64,000 nt of DNA from Halomonas sp. M20 (GTDB lineage Bacteria; Pseudomonadota; Gammaproteobacteria; Pseudomonadales; Halomonadaceae): NCBI RefSeq assembly GCF_020622265.1, contig NZ_JACNMQ010000007.1, forward strand, positions 87,895 through 151,894, read 5' to 3'. Below, in pieces: positions 39,914 through 48,125 of the stretch. Each line of letters opens with the position of its first letter. Within the stretch, counting starts at the first letter, position 1. The notes below the pieces were generated by a model. That model ran no database searches. It was not told where the DNA came from and saw only the letters and a program-made list of their open reading frames with translations. The position numbers and the translations under genes were made by a program.

Positions 39914-40825
39914 ATGTCCATCGACGAAGCGCTTGGACCGCTTTTCCTGCTGATACTGCTCGGCGCCTTTCTTGGCTGGCGCCGCTGGCCCGGCGACGCT
40001 TTCTGGCCACATCTCGAACGACTGATCTACTTTCTGCTCTTCCCCGCCATGCTGCTGGCGACCCTGGCGACAACGGATGTGTCTCAGGTGCCCGTGGCGC
40101 GCTTGGGCGTGGTGTTGCTCGGCAGCATGGCGGTTCTGGCCACGCTGTTGTGGACCTTGCGTGCTCGACTCAACCTCGATGCCGCCGCCTTTACCTCGGT
40201 TTTTCAGGGGGCAGTGCGTTTTAATACCTATGTCGGCGTTGCCGGGGCAGCCGCCTTGCATGGCAACGCCGGTGCTACCACGGCAGCCGTGGCAGTGGCC
40301 TTGATGGTACCGGTGGTCAATGTGCTCTGCGTGGCGAGCTTTGTCGCTGCGGGTACTTTAGGGCCTTCGAGTGTTGCCAAGAGCCTGTCGGCGCTGCTGC
40401 GCAATCCGTTGATCCTGGCCTGCCTGGGGGGCATCGTCCTCAATTTCAGTGGTATCGGGCTGCCTGGCTGGAGCGAAAAGACCGTCTCCCTTCTGGGGCG
40501 CGCCGCCTTGCCTTTGGGGCTAGTAACCGTGGGCGTGGCGCTGCGTCCTCAGGCACTGATGCGCCTGGATGCAGGCGTATGGACCGCCAACCTGACCAAA
40601 CTGATTCTGATGCCCACCCTAGTGCTGGCACTCGCCATGGCGCTCGGCCTCGATCCGGTCAGTCGCGATATCGCCCTGCTGTTTGCCGCCCTTCCTACGG
40701 CCACCTCGGCCTATATCCTGGCGCGACAACTCGGCGGCGATGCGGAGCTGATGGCGGCGTTGATCACCGGTCAGACATTACTGGCGATGCTCACTCTTCC
40801 CGTGTGGCTTTTTTTGGTCGGGTGA
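39914..40825 (+). CDS. AEC family transporter
   Basis: A 303-residue, roughly ten-helix inner-membrane protein of the auxin efflux carrier (AEC) family. Supporting blocks are the LERLIYFLLFPAMLLATLA N-terminal helix, FQGAVRFNTYVGVAGAAALHG, ALMVPVVNVLCVASF with the central Pro-Asn motif, LRNPLILACLGGIVLN, ALPLGLVTVGVAL and LFAALPTATSAYILARQLGGDAEL. The substrate is unknown; characterised bacterial members move malate, malonate or amino acids. It starts 3 nt after the depolymerase-like gene, suggesting one transcript. A palindromic element follows immediately. Confidence 0.9.
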   Translation: MSIDEALGPLFLLILLGAFLGWRRWPGDAFWPHLERLIYFLLFPAMLLATLATTDVSQVPVARLGVVLLGSMAVLATLLWTLRARLNLDAAAFTSVFQGAVRFNTYVGVAGAAALHGNAGATTAAVAVALMVPVVNVLCVASFVAAGTLGPSSVAKSLSALLRNPLILACLGGIVLNFSGIGLPGWSEKTVSLLGRAALPLGLVTVGVALRPQALMRLDAGVWTANLTKLILMPTLVLALAMALGLDPVSRDIALLFAALPTATSAYILARQLGGDAELMAALITGQTLLAMLTLPVWLFLVG

Positions 40826-40828
40826 TTG

Positions 40829-40979
40829 TTAGGGAAACACTGAATATATGTCTGCATGGACGAATCGCTGCGTTGCGCGGTACTCGAAGCCTCGCCTAAC
40901 CCCATGTTATGTCTCGCCTTCTGCGTACCGTGCGCCTTGCGCTTCATTCCATTCGCCGATTTATTCAGCGTTTCCTTAG
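40829..40979. repeat. Palindromic MITE-like element 3 (after the AEC gene)
   Basis: A 150-bp imperfect palindrome. The left end is TTAGGGAAACACTGAATA and the reversed right end is CTAAGGAAACGCTGAATA. Inward, TGCGCGGTACTCGAAG on the left pairs with CTTCTGCGTACCGTGCGC on the right. There is no open reading frame of note. It differs in sequence from the other two palindromic elements. It ends about 28 bp before the promoter of the candidate sRNA. Confidence 0.75.
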
Positions 40980-41007
40980 AAGCAAATAAAAAAGATTCGC
41001 ATTCCTC

Positions 41008-41036
41008 TTGACGCATCAAATGAGAATGATTATCTT
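41008..41036 (+). promoter_or_regulatory. Sigma70-type promoter overlapped by a Fur box
   Basis: The -35 TTGACG (41008-41013) and -10 TATCTT (41031-41036) are separated by exactly 17 bp. TGAGAAT-G-ATTATCT (41021-41035) matches the 7-1-7 Fur consensus TGATAAT-N-ATTATCA in 12 of 14 specified positions and covers the -10. Iron-loaded Fur bound here should block transcription. The +1 is predicted at 41043. Confidence 0.75.
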
Positions 41037-41042
41037 GGCGGT

Positions 41043-41172
41043 GTGGTGTTCGCCAGACGCCACTTCCATCACAGAGAAGGCCGATCCAATATCGATTTCC
41101 CTGTCATGGTTATCTCCTCATCAAGCTAGTCACGGTCTTATACGGCGACTCCAATAGAGTCGCCGTTTTTTT
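41043..41172 (+). ncRNA. Candidate Fur-repressed small RNA (RyhB/PrrF-like in architecture)
   Basis: A predicted transcript of about 130 nt. It starts 6 nt after the -10 of the Fur-boxed promoter, folds into a 5' stem-loop (GTGGTGTT at 41043-41050 pairing with 41056-41063, two G-U pairs, 5-nt loop), continues through an apparently less structured middle containing TATCTCCTCA (41111-41120), which is complementary to Shine-Dalgarno sequences, and ends at a strong intrinsic terminator. No gene with a ribosome-binding site lies inside; a 28-codon GTG frame (41043-41129) has no Shine-Dalgarno. The primary sequence was not recognised as RyhB or PrrF, but those families are poorly conserved. Function is inferred from the promoter and terminator. 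Confidence 0.65.
41142..41172 (+). terminator. Intrinsic terminator of the candidate sRNA
   Basis: A perfect 10-bp stem, ACGGCGACTC (41142-41151) with GAGTCGCCGT (41157-41166), has loop CAATA and seven T residues (41166-41172). On the minus strand no T-run follows, so it belongs to a plus-strand transcript and not to the converging lysR gene. Confidence 0.95.
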
Positions 41173-41190
41173 ATCCCATGAATTCCGCCA

Positions 41191-42147
41191 TCAATTGCGT
41201 CGATCCCCCGAAGCGCCTCCGCGAATGGCGAAGGCGCTATTATCGGCTCGCTCGCCAGGCCAAGGGGCGCGCTGGTGAAAGCGCTCTCGCAACAGCGCTG
41301 CCAGGGCTTCCACCGCAGGCCGCGAGTCCTTGGCGATATTGCGTCCGAAATAGAGCTTGGCTTCGCCACCGATCAAGGGTGGCAGACCATCATTTTCATC
41401 CAGCACCCGCATCGCCGGGGTCAGGCGCTGGCGATCGAGAATACTGATGGCAAGCCCTGCTTCCACTGCGGTTTCCAGTGCATGAATGCTGGTGCTGGTG
41501 AACACCGCATACCAGGCGCGTCCGAGGGCTTCCAGGGCTTCGACCCCCGTAGCACGATACGGGCAGTTCACCGGGTGCAGCGCCAGCGCCAGCGGTTGCC
41601 CCTCATCCAGGCGCATCTCCCGGGGCGCCGCCCACACCGGGGCGGTGGTCCACATGGGCTCACCGCCCTTGAGCCGGTTCTGCCTGTCGAGCAGGATGGC
41701 GAGGGTCAGCTCACCACGCTCCAGCTGTCGGGAAAGCTCGCCGCTAGTGGCAGTCACCGCCTCGAGCAGCACGTTGGGGTGAGAGCCCAGAAACTCCGGC
41801 AGCACTTGCCCCACCAGCTCCCGGGCGTAGTCCTCGGGCAGACCGAAACGCACCTTGCCACTCAAGCCACGTCCGGTGAACCGTGCCAGCAGGTTATCGT
41901 GCTGACGCAACAGTTCCCGCGCCTCGCGCAACAGCGCCTCGCCTGCAGGCGTAGGGCTGACCCCGCGTGCTCCACGTATCAGCAGCTGCGTGTTCAAACG
42001 CTCTTCCAGACGCTTGATCTGCATGCTGATGGCGCTGATGGTGCGGTGACGCTGCTCCGCCGCTGCGGCCAGGGTTCCCAGTTGAGTCACCACCATGAAA
42101 CTGCGCAACGATTCAAGATCCAGGGTTCCCAGCGAGGCTTCAGACAT
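41191..42147 (-). CDS. LysR-type transcriptional regulator
   Basis: A 318-residue LTTR. The N-terminal winged helix-turn-helix is clear: LESLRSFMVVTQLGTLAAAAEQRHRTISAISMQIKRLEERLNTQLLIRGARGVSPTPAGEALL. It is followed by a two-lobed effector domain (about residues 95-290). The HTH resembles the LrhA/HexA branch. The start ATG follows AAGGAG by 8 nt. It is divergent from the EamA transporter gene with a 93-bp shared control region, so it probably regulates that gene; the effector is unknown. Confidence 0.93.
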   Translation of the reverse strand: MSEASLGTLDLESLRSFMVVTQLGTLAAAAEQRHRTISAISMQIKRLEERLNTQLLIRGARGVSPTPAGEALLREARELLRQHDNLLARFTGRGLSGKVRFGLPEDYARELVGQVLPEFLGSHPNVLLEAVTATSGELSRQLERGELTLAILLDRQNRLKGGEPMWTTAPVWAAPREMRLDEGQPLALALHPVNCPYRATGVEALEALGRAWYAVFTSTSIHALETAVEAGLAISILDRQRLTPAMRVLDENDGLPPLIGGEAKLYFGRNIAKDSRPAVEALAALLRERFHQRAPWPGERADNSAFAIRGGASGDRRN

Positions 42148-42240
42148 ATTGAAGTCTCCTTACAAGAAATGTCGATTTATTGAACACTTTATAAGGTCCA
42201 GACTTGCCTCGCTACCATTCATCAGCGAGGGAGGCTGTTC

Positions 42241-43350
42241 ATGTCAAACACTTACCGGCGCGAGCAGCATCTCGCGTTGCCAACACGGTCCATCAAGTGG
42301 CCATTGACCAGTGCCGTCGTGACCATAGGGTTCGTGGTGTGCTGGAGCAGCGGTTTCGTGGGCAGTCGCCTGGCGGTGGCCGTGGAGACGCCGCCGGTGG
42401 CGCTCTATGCCTGGCGTTTTGCCCTGGCAACGATGCTGGCAGGTCTGTGGTGGCTGTTCAGCACATTGCGTCATGGCGGTGAAACCGTCGGCTGGCGCGC
42501 CCTGACCCGGGAAGCAACGAGCGGCAGTCTGACCATGGGGTTCTATCTGCTGGCCATGTTGCTGGGCATCCAGCAGGGTGTGAGCGCTGGCGTAGCGGCA
42601 CTGATCGGCGCCCTGCAGCCTCTTTTCGCGGCGGCGCTGGCGGCCCTGTGGCTGCATGAGATGAGTTCTCGCGCCCAGTGGCTGGGCATGCTGGTAGCAA
42701 CCCTCGGCGCCGGTCTTTGCGTGCTGGACGATGCTCAGGGCATGGGTGGCGCAACGCCCTGGGCCTATCTACTGCCGATAGTGGCGGTGGCCGCGGTGAC
42801 CCTGGGCAGCCTGATGACGCCCCGGCCCGGCGAGCGCAGCTTGTCCCTGCCGGCGCGATTGACCGTGCAGCTGGCCACCACCACCGTGTTGTTCTTTATC
42901 GCCGCCGGGCTGCTCGAGGGCGGTAACCTGACACCGCCGGCCCTGACCCTGGGCAATGTTTCGATCATCGCTTTTCTGGTGGTACTGGCGACCTTTGGCG
43001 GCTACGGCTTTTTCGTGAAGGGACTTTCGCACTTCGGGGTAACGCGGCTTTCGACGCTGATCTACCTGACGCCGGCGGTGACCATGGGCTGGGCAGCGTT
43101 GATGTTCGGCGAGCTGCCCGGCCTGCTGGGGCTTGCGGGCATGGCGGTGGTGGCGCTAGGCGTGGTGCAGACGCTGCGCGCTCGCCCGCATAACCGCAGC
43201 GGCGCCAACGTCCGTGCGCCCCGGCGCGAAGCCACGGCGCCCCAGGCTTATGTGGCGCGGGCGAAGATCAAGTCCCAGACGCCGTGGCCGAGCCGCTCGC
43301 CCCGGGCTTCGAACTTGGTCAATGGCCGAAACTCGGGCCGGGATACATAA
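42241..43350 (+). CDS. EamA/DMT superfamily transporter
   Basis: A 369-residue inner-membrane protein with two EamA repeats (about 20-145 and 170-310), ten predicted helices. Blocks include [55 protein letters not shown], and in the second repeat [38 protein letters not shown]. Members export amino acids or other metabolites; the substrate is unknown here. The last ~50 residues ([15 protein letters not shown]...) are polar and non-membrane. The final 103 bp overlap the 3' end of trmB on the opposite strand, so the true C-terminus could be disputed, but no earlier stop exists. It is divergent from the LysR gene. Confidence 0.9.
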   Translation: MSNTYRREQHLALPTRSIKWPLTSAVVTIGFVVCWSSGFVGSRLAVAVETPPVALYAWRFALATMLAGLWWLFSTLRHGGETVGWRALTREATSGSLTMGFYLLAMLLGIQQGVSAGVAALIGALQPLFAAALAALWLHEMSSRAQWLGMLVATLGAGLCVLDDAQGMGGATPWAYLLPIVAVAAVTLGSLMTPRPGERSLSLPARLTVQLATTTVLFFIAAGLLEGGNLTPPALTLGNVSIIAFLVVLATFGGYGFFVKGLSHFGVTRLSTLIYLTPAVTMGWAALMFGELPGLLGLAGMAVVALGVVQTLRARPHNRSGANVRAPRREATAPQAYVARAKIKSQTPWPSRSPRASNLVNGRNSGRDT

Positions 43351-43997
43351 GGAGTCGTCTGTGCCTCGGCGGTGTTGCGATACCCCGGGGCGCTTTCCAT
43401 TACCTCCGCCATGTACTCGGCGTAGGCCTGCCAATCCGTTGCCATATGCAGCACACCGCCAGGCTTGAGGCGGGTACGTACCAGCTCGACGAAGGCTGGC
43501 TGAACGATGCGTCGCTTATGGTGCTTCTTCTTCGGCCAGGGGTCGGGAAAGAACAGCTGCACCGTATCGAGACTGGCCTCCGGGAGACAGCGGGACAACA
43601 CCTCCAGCGCATCGTCGCGGTAGACCCGTAGATTGGTCAGACCGCGCTTGTCCGCCTCGTCGAGCAGCTTGCCGACGCCTGGCGCATGCACCTCGATACC
43701 GATGAAATCCGTTTCAGGATGCGCTTCGGCCTGTTCGACCAACGATGCCCCCATGCCGAAACCGATCTCCAGAACTCGCGGATGCGCTGCGCGACCGAAC
43801 AGGCGGTCCAGATCCTGCAGCCCTTCTTCGACGCTCAGCCCCCAGCGTGGCCAGATCTCTTCCAGGCCGCGTGTCTGGGCGACGGTCATGCGCCCAGCGC
43901 GAAGCACATAGCTTTTTACGCCCCGCTTCGGTCGCGGGTTCGAGTCGTCGGCTGCTTGCGCCCCTTCATTCATGGTGTGATCTTCTGTTTCAAGCAT
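43248..43997 (-). CDS. trmB: tRNA (guanine-46-N7)-methyltransferase TrmB
   Basis: A Rossmann-fold AdoMet methyltransferase making m7G46 in tRNA. SAM motif I is [29 protein letters not shown], then the family hallmark [23 protein letters not shown] and the C-terminal [19 protein letters not shown]. The ATG at 43997 overlaps the thiG stop by 8 nt and gives 249 residues. An ATG at 43973 (MNEGAQ) would give 241 residues and is an equally acceptable start. It is probably co-transcribed with thiS-thiG. Confidence 0.95.
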   Translation of the reverse strand: MLETEDHTMNEGAQAADDSNPRPKRGVKSYVLRAGRMTVAQTRGLEEIWPRWGLSVEEGLQDLDRLFGRAAHPRVLEIGFGMGASLVEQAEAHPETDFIGIEVHAPGVGKLLDEADKRGLTNLRVYRDDALEVLSRCLPEASLDTVQLFFPDPWPKKKHHKRRIVQPAFVELVRTRLKPGGVLHMATDWQAYAEYMAEVMESAPGYRNTAEAQTTPYVSRPEFRPLTKFEARGERLGHGVWDLIFARAT

Positions 43998-44787
43998 TGA
44001 TGCGTCCGGCCATGGGGGATGACGCCTCGGCGCGCTGTCGGCGTGGCATGCGACCAGCGAGAAACGCCTCGCGCCCCGCCTCGATGGCCTTTTTCATGGC
44101 CCCGGCCATGACGATGGGTTGGCGGGAGTGCGCAATTGCCGAATTCATCAGCACGCCGGAGCAACCCATTTCCATGGCCAACGCCGCATCCGAGGCGGTA
44201 CCGATACCCGCATCCACCAGGATCGGCACCTCCGCATTTTCGAGGATGATGGCCAGGGTGTGCGGGTTGAGCAGCCCATTGCCGGAGCCGATCAACGAGC
44301 CCAGCGGCATGACCGCGCAGCAGCCGATCTTCTCGAGCTCCTTGGCCACGATCGGATCGTCGCTGGTATAGGCCATGACATCGAAGCCATCGCGTATCAG
44401 CTCTTCGGCGGCCTTCAAAGTCTCCACTACGTTGGGATAGAGAGTACTGTCCTCGGCCAATACCTCGAGCTTGACCAGGTTGTGGCCATCGAGTAGTTCC
44501 CGGGCCAGCTTGCAGGTCCGCACCGCTTCCCGAGCGTTGTAACAGCCGGCGGTATTAGGCAGCAGGGTATAACGCTCTGGCGGAATGGCCTCGAGCAGAC
44601 TCGGCTCGTTGGCGTCCTGCCCAAGGTTGGTGCGACGCACCGCAAAAGTCACCACCTCGGTACCGCTGGCGGCAATGGCGGCCTTGGCCTCGTCGTAATC
44701 CTTGTAGCGCCCGGTACCCACCAGCAAACGCGAGGTAAACTTGCGCCCGGCGACATGCCAAGGTTGATCGATTGTTTGTACGGACAT
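43990..44787 (-). CDS. thiG: Thiazole synthase ThiG
   Basis: A TIM-barrel enzyme that joins DXP, dehydroglycine or iminoglycine and sulfur from ThiS thiocarboxylate into the thiazole of thiamine. The Schiff-base lysine is Lys106 in [10 protein letters not shown]. Phosphate-binding loops are [28 protein letters not shown] and [13 protein letters not shown]. The ATG at 44785-44787 follows AGGAGG by 5 nt, giving 265 residues; the 20-codon upstream extension lacks support. It directly follows thiS (25 nt). No thiH, thiO or thiF was found in the window. Confidence 0.96.
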   Translation of the reverse strand: MSVQTIDQPWHVAGRKFTSRLLVGTGRYKDYDEAKAAIAASGTEVVTFAVRRTNLGQDANEPSLLEAIPPERYTLLPNTAGCYNAREAVRTCKLARELLDGHNLVKLEVLAEDSTLYPNVVETLKAAEELIRDGFDVMAYTSDDPIVAKELEKIGCCAVMPLGSLIGSGNGLLNPHTLAIILENAEVPILVDAGIGTASDAALAMEMGCSGVLMNSAIAHSRQPIVMAGAMKKAIEAGREAFLAGRMPRRQRAEASSPMAGRINA

Positions 44788-44812
44788 GGTGCCTCCTGTA
44801 TTACAGCGACAA

Positions 44813-45013
44813 TCAGCCACCACCGATGGCATGAACGATTTCAACACGATCGCCGTCGCTCAAGCTGAGCGCGGCATGCTGACTGCGTGGCACGATCTCT
44901 TCATTGACCTCGACGGCAATGCGTCGATCCGCAAGACCGAGAGACTCGATCAATTCGCTGACCGTGGCCCCGCCTTCGAACGCTTGAGGCTCACCGTTGA
45001 GCTGAATCTGCAT
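44813..45013 (-). CDS. thiS: Sulfur carrier protein ThiS
   Basis: A 66-residue ubiquitin-like sulfur carrier. It begins MQIQLNGEP, contains [10 protein letters not shown] and NEEIVPRS, and ends [19 protein letters not shown] with the C-terminal Gly-Gly that is thiocarboxylated for ThiG. The ATG at 45011-45013 follows GGAGG by 5 nt; the longer frame upstream is not needed. Confidence 0.96.
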   Translation of the reverse strand: MQIQLNGEPQAFEGGATVSELIESLGLADRRIAVEVNEEIVPRSQHAALSLSDGDRVEIVHAIGGG

Positions 45014-45083
45014 GATGACCTCCGCACAGGCTGCAAAAATAGGTAAATCCGCTAAAATGCGGGCCGTTAGTGTAGCGCCAAAT

Positions 45084-46577
45084 CTAGCTGTCGGCACTCT
45101 TGCGCTTCGGCGGCCAGACGTCCGAGTCGACCAGCTTCGGCTGCTTCATCACCTTAGGATCGAAGACCGGCTCGTCGTTCCCTTCCCGGCGCTGGCGTTC
45201 ATAATCCTTGAGAAGCCGCAGACCCGTCGGCGACAGCAACAAGATAGCGATCAAGTTGGTAGTGGCCATCAATCCCATGGAAAGATCGGCAAAGTTCCAG
45301 ACGAAGGTCAGCTGCGCCACGGAGCCGATCATCACCATGGCCAGCACCACCCAGCGCAGGGTGTGATCCGCCTTCTTGGCCTGACCACGGAACAGATATT
45401 CGATGTTGACCGAGGAGAAGGAGTAATTGGCCAATACCGAGGTGTAGGCAAAGAACAAAATAATGATGGCGATGAAGATTTCACCGAAACCGCCGAGATG
45501 ATCGACCATGGCGTCCTGGGTCAGCTTGATGCCTTCGATGGAAGCGCCCGGGGAGCTGCTGAGCAAGGTATCGTAGACACCGGACATCAGGATCACCACG
45601 GCGGTACAGCTGCAGATCAGGAGCGTATCCACGAACACGCCGAAGGATTGCACCAATCCCTGAGCGGCGGGATGCTTGACGCTGGCCTGAGCGGCTGCGT
45701 TGGGTGCCGAGCCCATGCCGGCCTCGTTGGAGAACAAACCGCGCTTGATGCCGTTCTCCATGGCTACCTTGATCGAATAACCCACCGCACCACCTACCGC
45801 CGGGCCGTAACCGAAAGCACTCTTGACGATCAGCGCCAGCATGTCCGGCACCGCGGTGATATTGGTGATCAGAATCCACAGTGCCACCAGCAGGTAAGCA
45901 ATCGCCATGGCCGGCACGATCTTTTCGGCAGTGCGGGCAACCGACTTCAGACCGCCAAAGATGACGATCGCCACCAGCACCACCAATACCAAGCCGGTGA
46001 TCCAGTTGGGAATGCCGAAGGCACCGTTCATGGCCTGGGCAATGGTATTGGACTGAGCCGCATTGAAGGCCAGACCATAGGCGATGATCAGAAAGACCGC
46101 GAACAGCGCCCCAAGCCAGCGCCAGCCCAGACCTCGTTCGATGTAGTAGGCCGGGCCGCCACGAAATACGCCGTCTTCGTTGGAGTGTTTATACAGCTGC
46201 GCCAGGGCCGACTCGATGAAGGCGGTGGCAAAGCCTACCAGCGCCGTGATCCACATCCAGAAGATCGCTCCGGGACCACCGATCCATAGTGCAAGCGCTA
46301 CCCCGGCCAGATTGCCGGTGCCCAGTCGTGCCGCCAGAGACGTCGCAAAGGCCTGAAAGCCGCTTACCCCTTCACCGGCACCGCGCGCAGTAAAGGTCAC
46401 CTTGGCCATATGCCCAAATAGCCTGAACTGCATGCCTCGCGTCATGACGGTGAAGAAAAGCCCAGTTCCCAGCAGCAGGTACACCAGGATGTAGCTCCAG
46501 ATGAAATCGCTGACCGGGTTCATGACCGCATAGATACCATCGCGCAGCGGCTCGATGAGTGAAAAAAGAGCTTCCAT
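45084..46577 (-). CDS. Sodium:alanine/glycine symporter (AGCS family)
   Basis: A 497-residue amino-acid:sodium symporter with 10-11 helices. The family signatures are [20 protein letters not shown] near the first third, [18 protein letters not shown], and [33 protein letters not shown]. The C-terminal ~40 residues are hydrophilic ([24 protein letters not shown]). The ATG at 46575-46577 follows AGGAG; the 12 upstream in-frame codons are not supported. A sodium-linked carrier fits a halophile. Confidence 0.95.
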   Translation of the reverse strand: MEALFSLIEPLRDGIYAVMNPVSDFIWSYILVYLLLGTGLFFTVMTRGMQFRLFGHMAKVTFTARGAGEGVSGFQAFATSLAARLGTGNLAGVALALWIGGPGAIFWMWITALVGFATAFIESALAQLYKHSNEDGVFRGGPAYYIERGLGWRWLGALFAVFLIIAYGLAFNAAQSNTIAQAMNGAFGIPNWITGLVLVVLVAIVIFGGLKSVARTAEKIVPAMAIAYLLVALWILITNITAVPDMLALIVKSAFGYGPAVGGAVGYSIKVAMENGIKRGLFSNEAGMGSAPNAAAQASVKHPAAQGLVQSFGVFVDTLLICSCTAVVILMSGVYDTLLSSSPGASIEGIKLTQDAMVDHLGGFGEIFIAIIILFFAYTSVLANYSFSSVNIEYLFRGQAKKADHTLRWVVLAMVMIGSVAQLTFVWNFADLSMGLMATTNLIAILLLSPTGLRLLKDYERQRREGNDEPVFDPKVMKQPKLVDSDVWPPKRKSADS

Positions 46578-46729
46578 GGCATTATTCTCCTGGTTTTCCT
46601 GGGCCCGGCCCAAAGGATAGCGGCGCGAGCGGCGTCGCGAAACACCGCCAATAAAATGTTTTCATTGACGAGCACTTGAAAGAGAAATCCAGGAAAGGAC
46701 GTCATGCCGATCAACGGAGGAGTATTGTC

Positions 46730-47125
46730 ATGCAAGAACGTGCTGTCTGGGTCGCCACGGCCCTAAGTGGATTCATCCTGGTACTGGCCGGTGCCTTCGG
46801 CGCCCATGGCCTGGAAGGTCGCGTCAGTGAGCGCCTGCTCGCGGCCTTCGAGACCGGCGTACGCTATCAAGCCTGGCATACCCTGGCCATTCTCGCCGTG
46901 CTGATCTGGCGTCAGCGGCAGCCACTTCGCGGTCAGAAACTCGTGATGGGGCTATGGGGGGCGGGCATGGTGTTGTTTTCCGGCTCGCTGTACCTGATGA
47001 CCCTGACCGGTATCCGCGCCCTGGGCATGATCACCCCCATCGGCGGCGTCCTGTTCCTGGCGGGCTGGCTGATGCTGGCCTGGGCGAGCTGGCGAAATCA
47101 GCTTAATGAAAGCGAGGGGCGTTAG
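46730..47125 (+). CDS. DUF423 family membrane protein (YgdD-like)
   Basis: A 131-residue protein with four helices and the family N-terminus ALSGFILVLAGAFGAHGLEGRVSERLLAAFETGVRYQAWHTLAILA, characteristic of DUF423/YgdD, of unknown function in the inner membrane. The ATG at 46730 follows GGAGGAG by 8 nt. Its stop codon overlaps that of the convergent thioesterase gene by 4 nt. Confidence 0.9.
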   Translation: MQERAVWVATALSGFILVLAGAFGAHGLEGRVSERLLAAFETGVRYQAWHTLAILAVLIWRQRQPLRGQKLVMGLWGAGMVLFSGSLYLMTLTGIRALGMITPIGGVLFLAGWLMLAWASWRNQLNESEGR

Positions 47126-47541
47126 TCATTGTCTTGATCGGGTAGCACATAGGTTGCCGTCACGATAGCCACCGGATCGTTGTCGCCTGCGGAGAACAGC
47201 TCGACCTCGCCCACTGCAAGTCGCCGCCCCAGCTTGATCACACGAGCGTTGGCGATCAGGTCGCGATCGCCCCGGGCACGACGCAGGAAATGACAGTTGA
47301 GATCCGTGGTCACTGCCATGGGTTCCGGGCCGATCTGCGCGAGTATCGCTACATATAAACAGACATCCGCCAACCCCATCATGCTGGGGCCGGAAACACA
47401 GGCGCCGGGCCTCAGATGCTCGTCCTCGATGGCCAGGCTCATGGTGGCGCGCATCTCATGAACGCCTTCGATGGTGCCTTGGCGATGGGGGAAGACCTCG
47501 TCAAGAAAATCCTCGATAGCAGCGGCAGTCATCACAGTCAT
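47122..47541 (-). CDS. PaaI-family hotdog-fold thioesterase
   Basis: A 139-residue single hotdog-domain protein of the PaaI/YdiI acyl-CoA thioesterase type. The segment RPGACVSGPSMMGLADVCLYVAILAQ aligns with the family's catalytic and CoA-binding loop; the usual acidic catalytic residue is probably the Asp in GLADV. It is followed by TTDLNCHFLRRA and GEVELFSAGDNDPVAIVTATYVLP. The ATG at 47539-47541, 7 nt after GGAG, was chosen among several closely spaced methionines. The substrate is unknown. Confidence 0.8.
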   Translation of the reverse strand: MTVMTAAAIEDFLDEVFPHRQGTIEGVHEMRATMSLAIEDEHLRPGACVSGPSMMGLADVCLYVAILAQIGPEPMAVTTDLNCHFLRRARGDRDLIANARVIKLGRRLAVGEVELFSAGDNDPVAIVTATYVLPDQDND

Positions 47542-47707
47542 CAACATGCTCCAAGCAACACGGACCCAAGCTGTCACGATAGCGTAACCGATAGACCCAG
47601 CACAGCTTTTTGCCATGAAACGCGATCGCAATGAATCAACGCAACGCCTTGTTCATTCCTTCACGTGCGCTCGGCTATACTCAATTGCCCCTAAAAGACA
47701 CGGACAT

Positions 47708-48031
47708 ATGAAACCCATGATTCGACTTTCAAGCATTGCGGCCATCTTGGCTCTCGTCTCACTGCTTAGCTTTTCCGTTCAGGCTCAGGAGGATTCCTCT
47801 TCCAATACGTCAAAACCGCCGCCCACGGAAGACACCAAGAAGCTGAAGCAGGCGCTCGAGGAACCTGCTCCGGTGGAGGACGGCGCCAAGCAGGGACCAG
47901 GTGGTAAAGCCAAGCCGGAAGAGAACTGGTTTGGCTGCGCCCCGGATGAAGACAAACAGGAGCAGTCCTGTGACCAACAAGACGCTGCTGATGTGAAAGA
48001 AAAAGGAGACGACAAAAAGACGTCGCCCTGA
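47708..48031 (+). CDS. Small exported hypothetical protein
   Basis: A 107-residue protein with a clear Sec signal peptide (IAAILALVSLLSFSVQA, cut about residue 25) and a mature part that is almost entirely polar and low-complexity: Ser/Pro/Lys/Glu-rich with KPPPTEDTKK, a WFGCAPDEDKQEQSC segment holding two cysteines 12 residues apart, and a Lys/Asp-rich end. No family was recognised. The cysteine pair could form a disulfide in the periplasm. Start at the ATG at 47708 because the longer upstream frame hides the signal peptide; only a weak GGA precedes it. Confidence 0.6.
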   Translation: MKPMIRLSSIAAILALVSLLSFSVQAQEDSSSNTSKPPPTEDTKKLKQALEEPAPVEDGAKQGPGGKAKPEENWFGCAPDEDKQEQSCDQQDAADVKEKGDDKKTSP

Positions 48032-48058
48032 TCATGCAACACATCGCCACATATACAT

Positions 48059-48090
48059 ACAAAAGGCTTCGCCGAATCCGGCGAAGCCTT
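48059..48090 (-). terminator. Intrinsic terminator of glcB
   Basis: A perfect 12-bp stem (AAGGCTTCGCCG at 48063-48074 with 48079-48090), loop AATC, followed on the minus strand by TTTTGT. It lies about 35 nt past the glcB stop. The plus side lacks a T-run, so it mainly serves the minus-strand gene. Confidence 0.9.
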
Positions 48091-48125
48091 CTGATTGAAC
48101 AGCGTACTGAACCGCGGCGTGTAGG

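Noticed and set aside
41043..41129. 28-codon GTG-started frame inside the candidate sRNA
   Set aside because: It would begin exactly at the predicted transcript start, with no room for a Shine-Dalgarno; the composition is not protein-like. Kept only as an alternative to the sRNA.
45012..46289. 425-codon plus-strand frame opposite the AGCS symporter gene
   Set aside because: Antisense frame over a membrane-protein gene, His/Gln/Asp-rich as expected from reversing hydrophobic codons.
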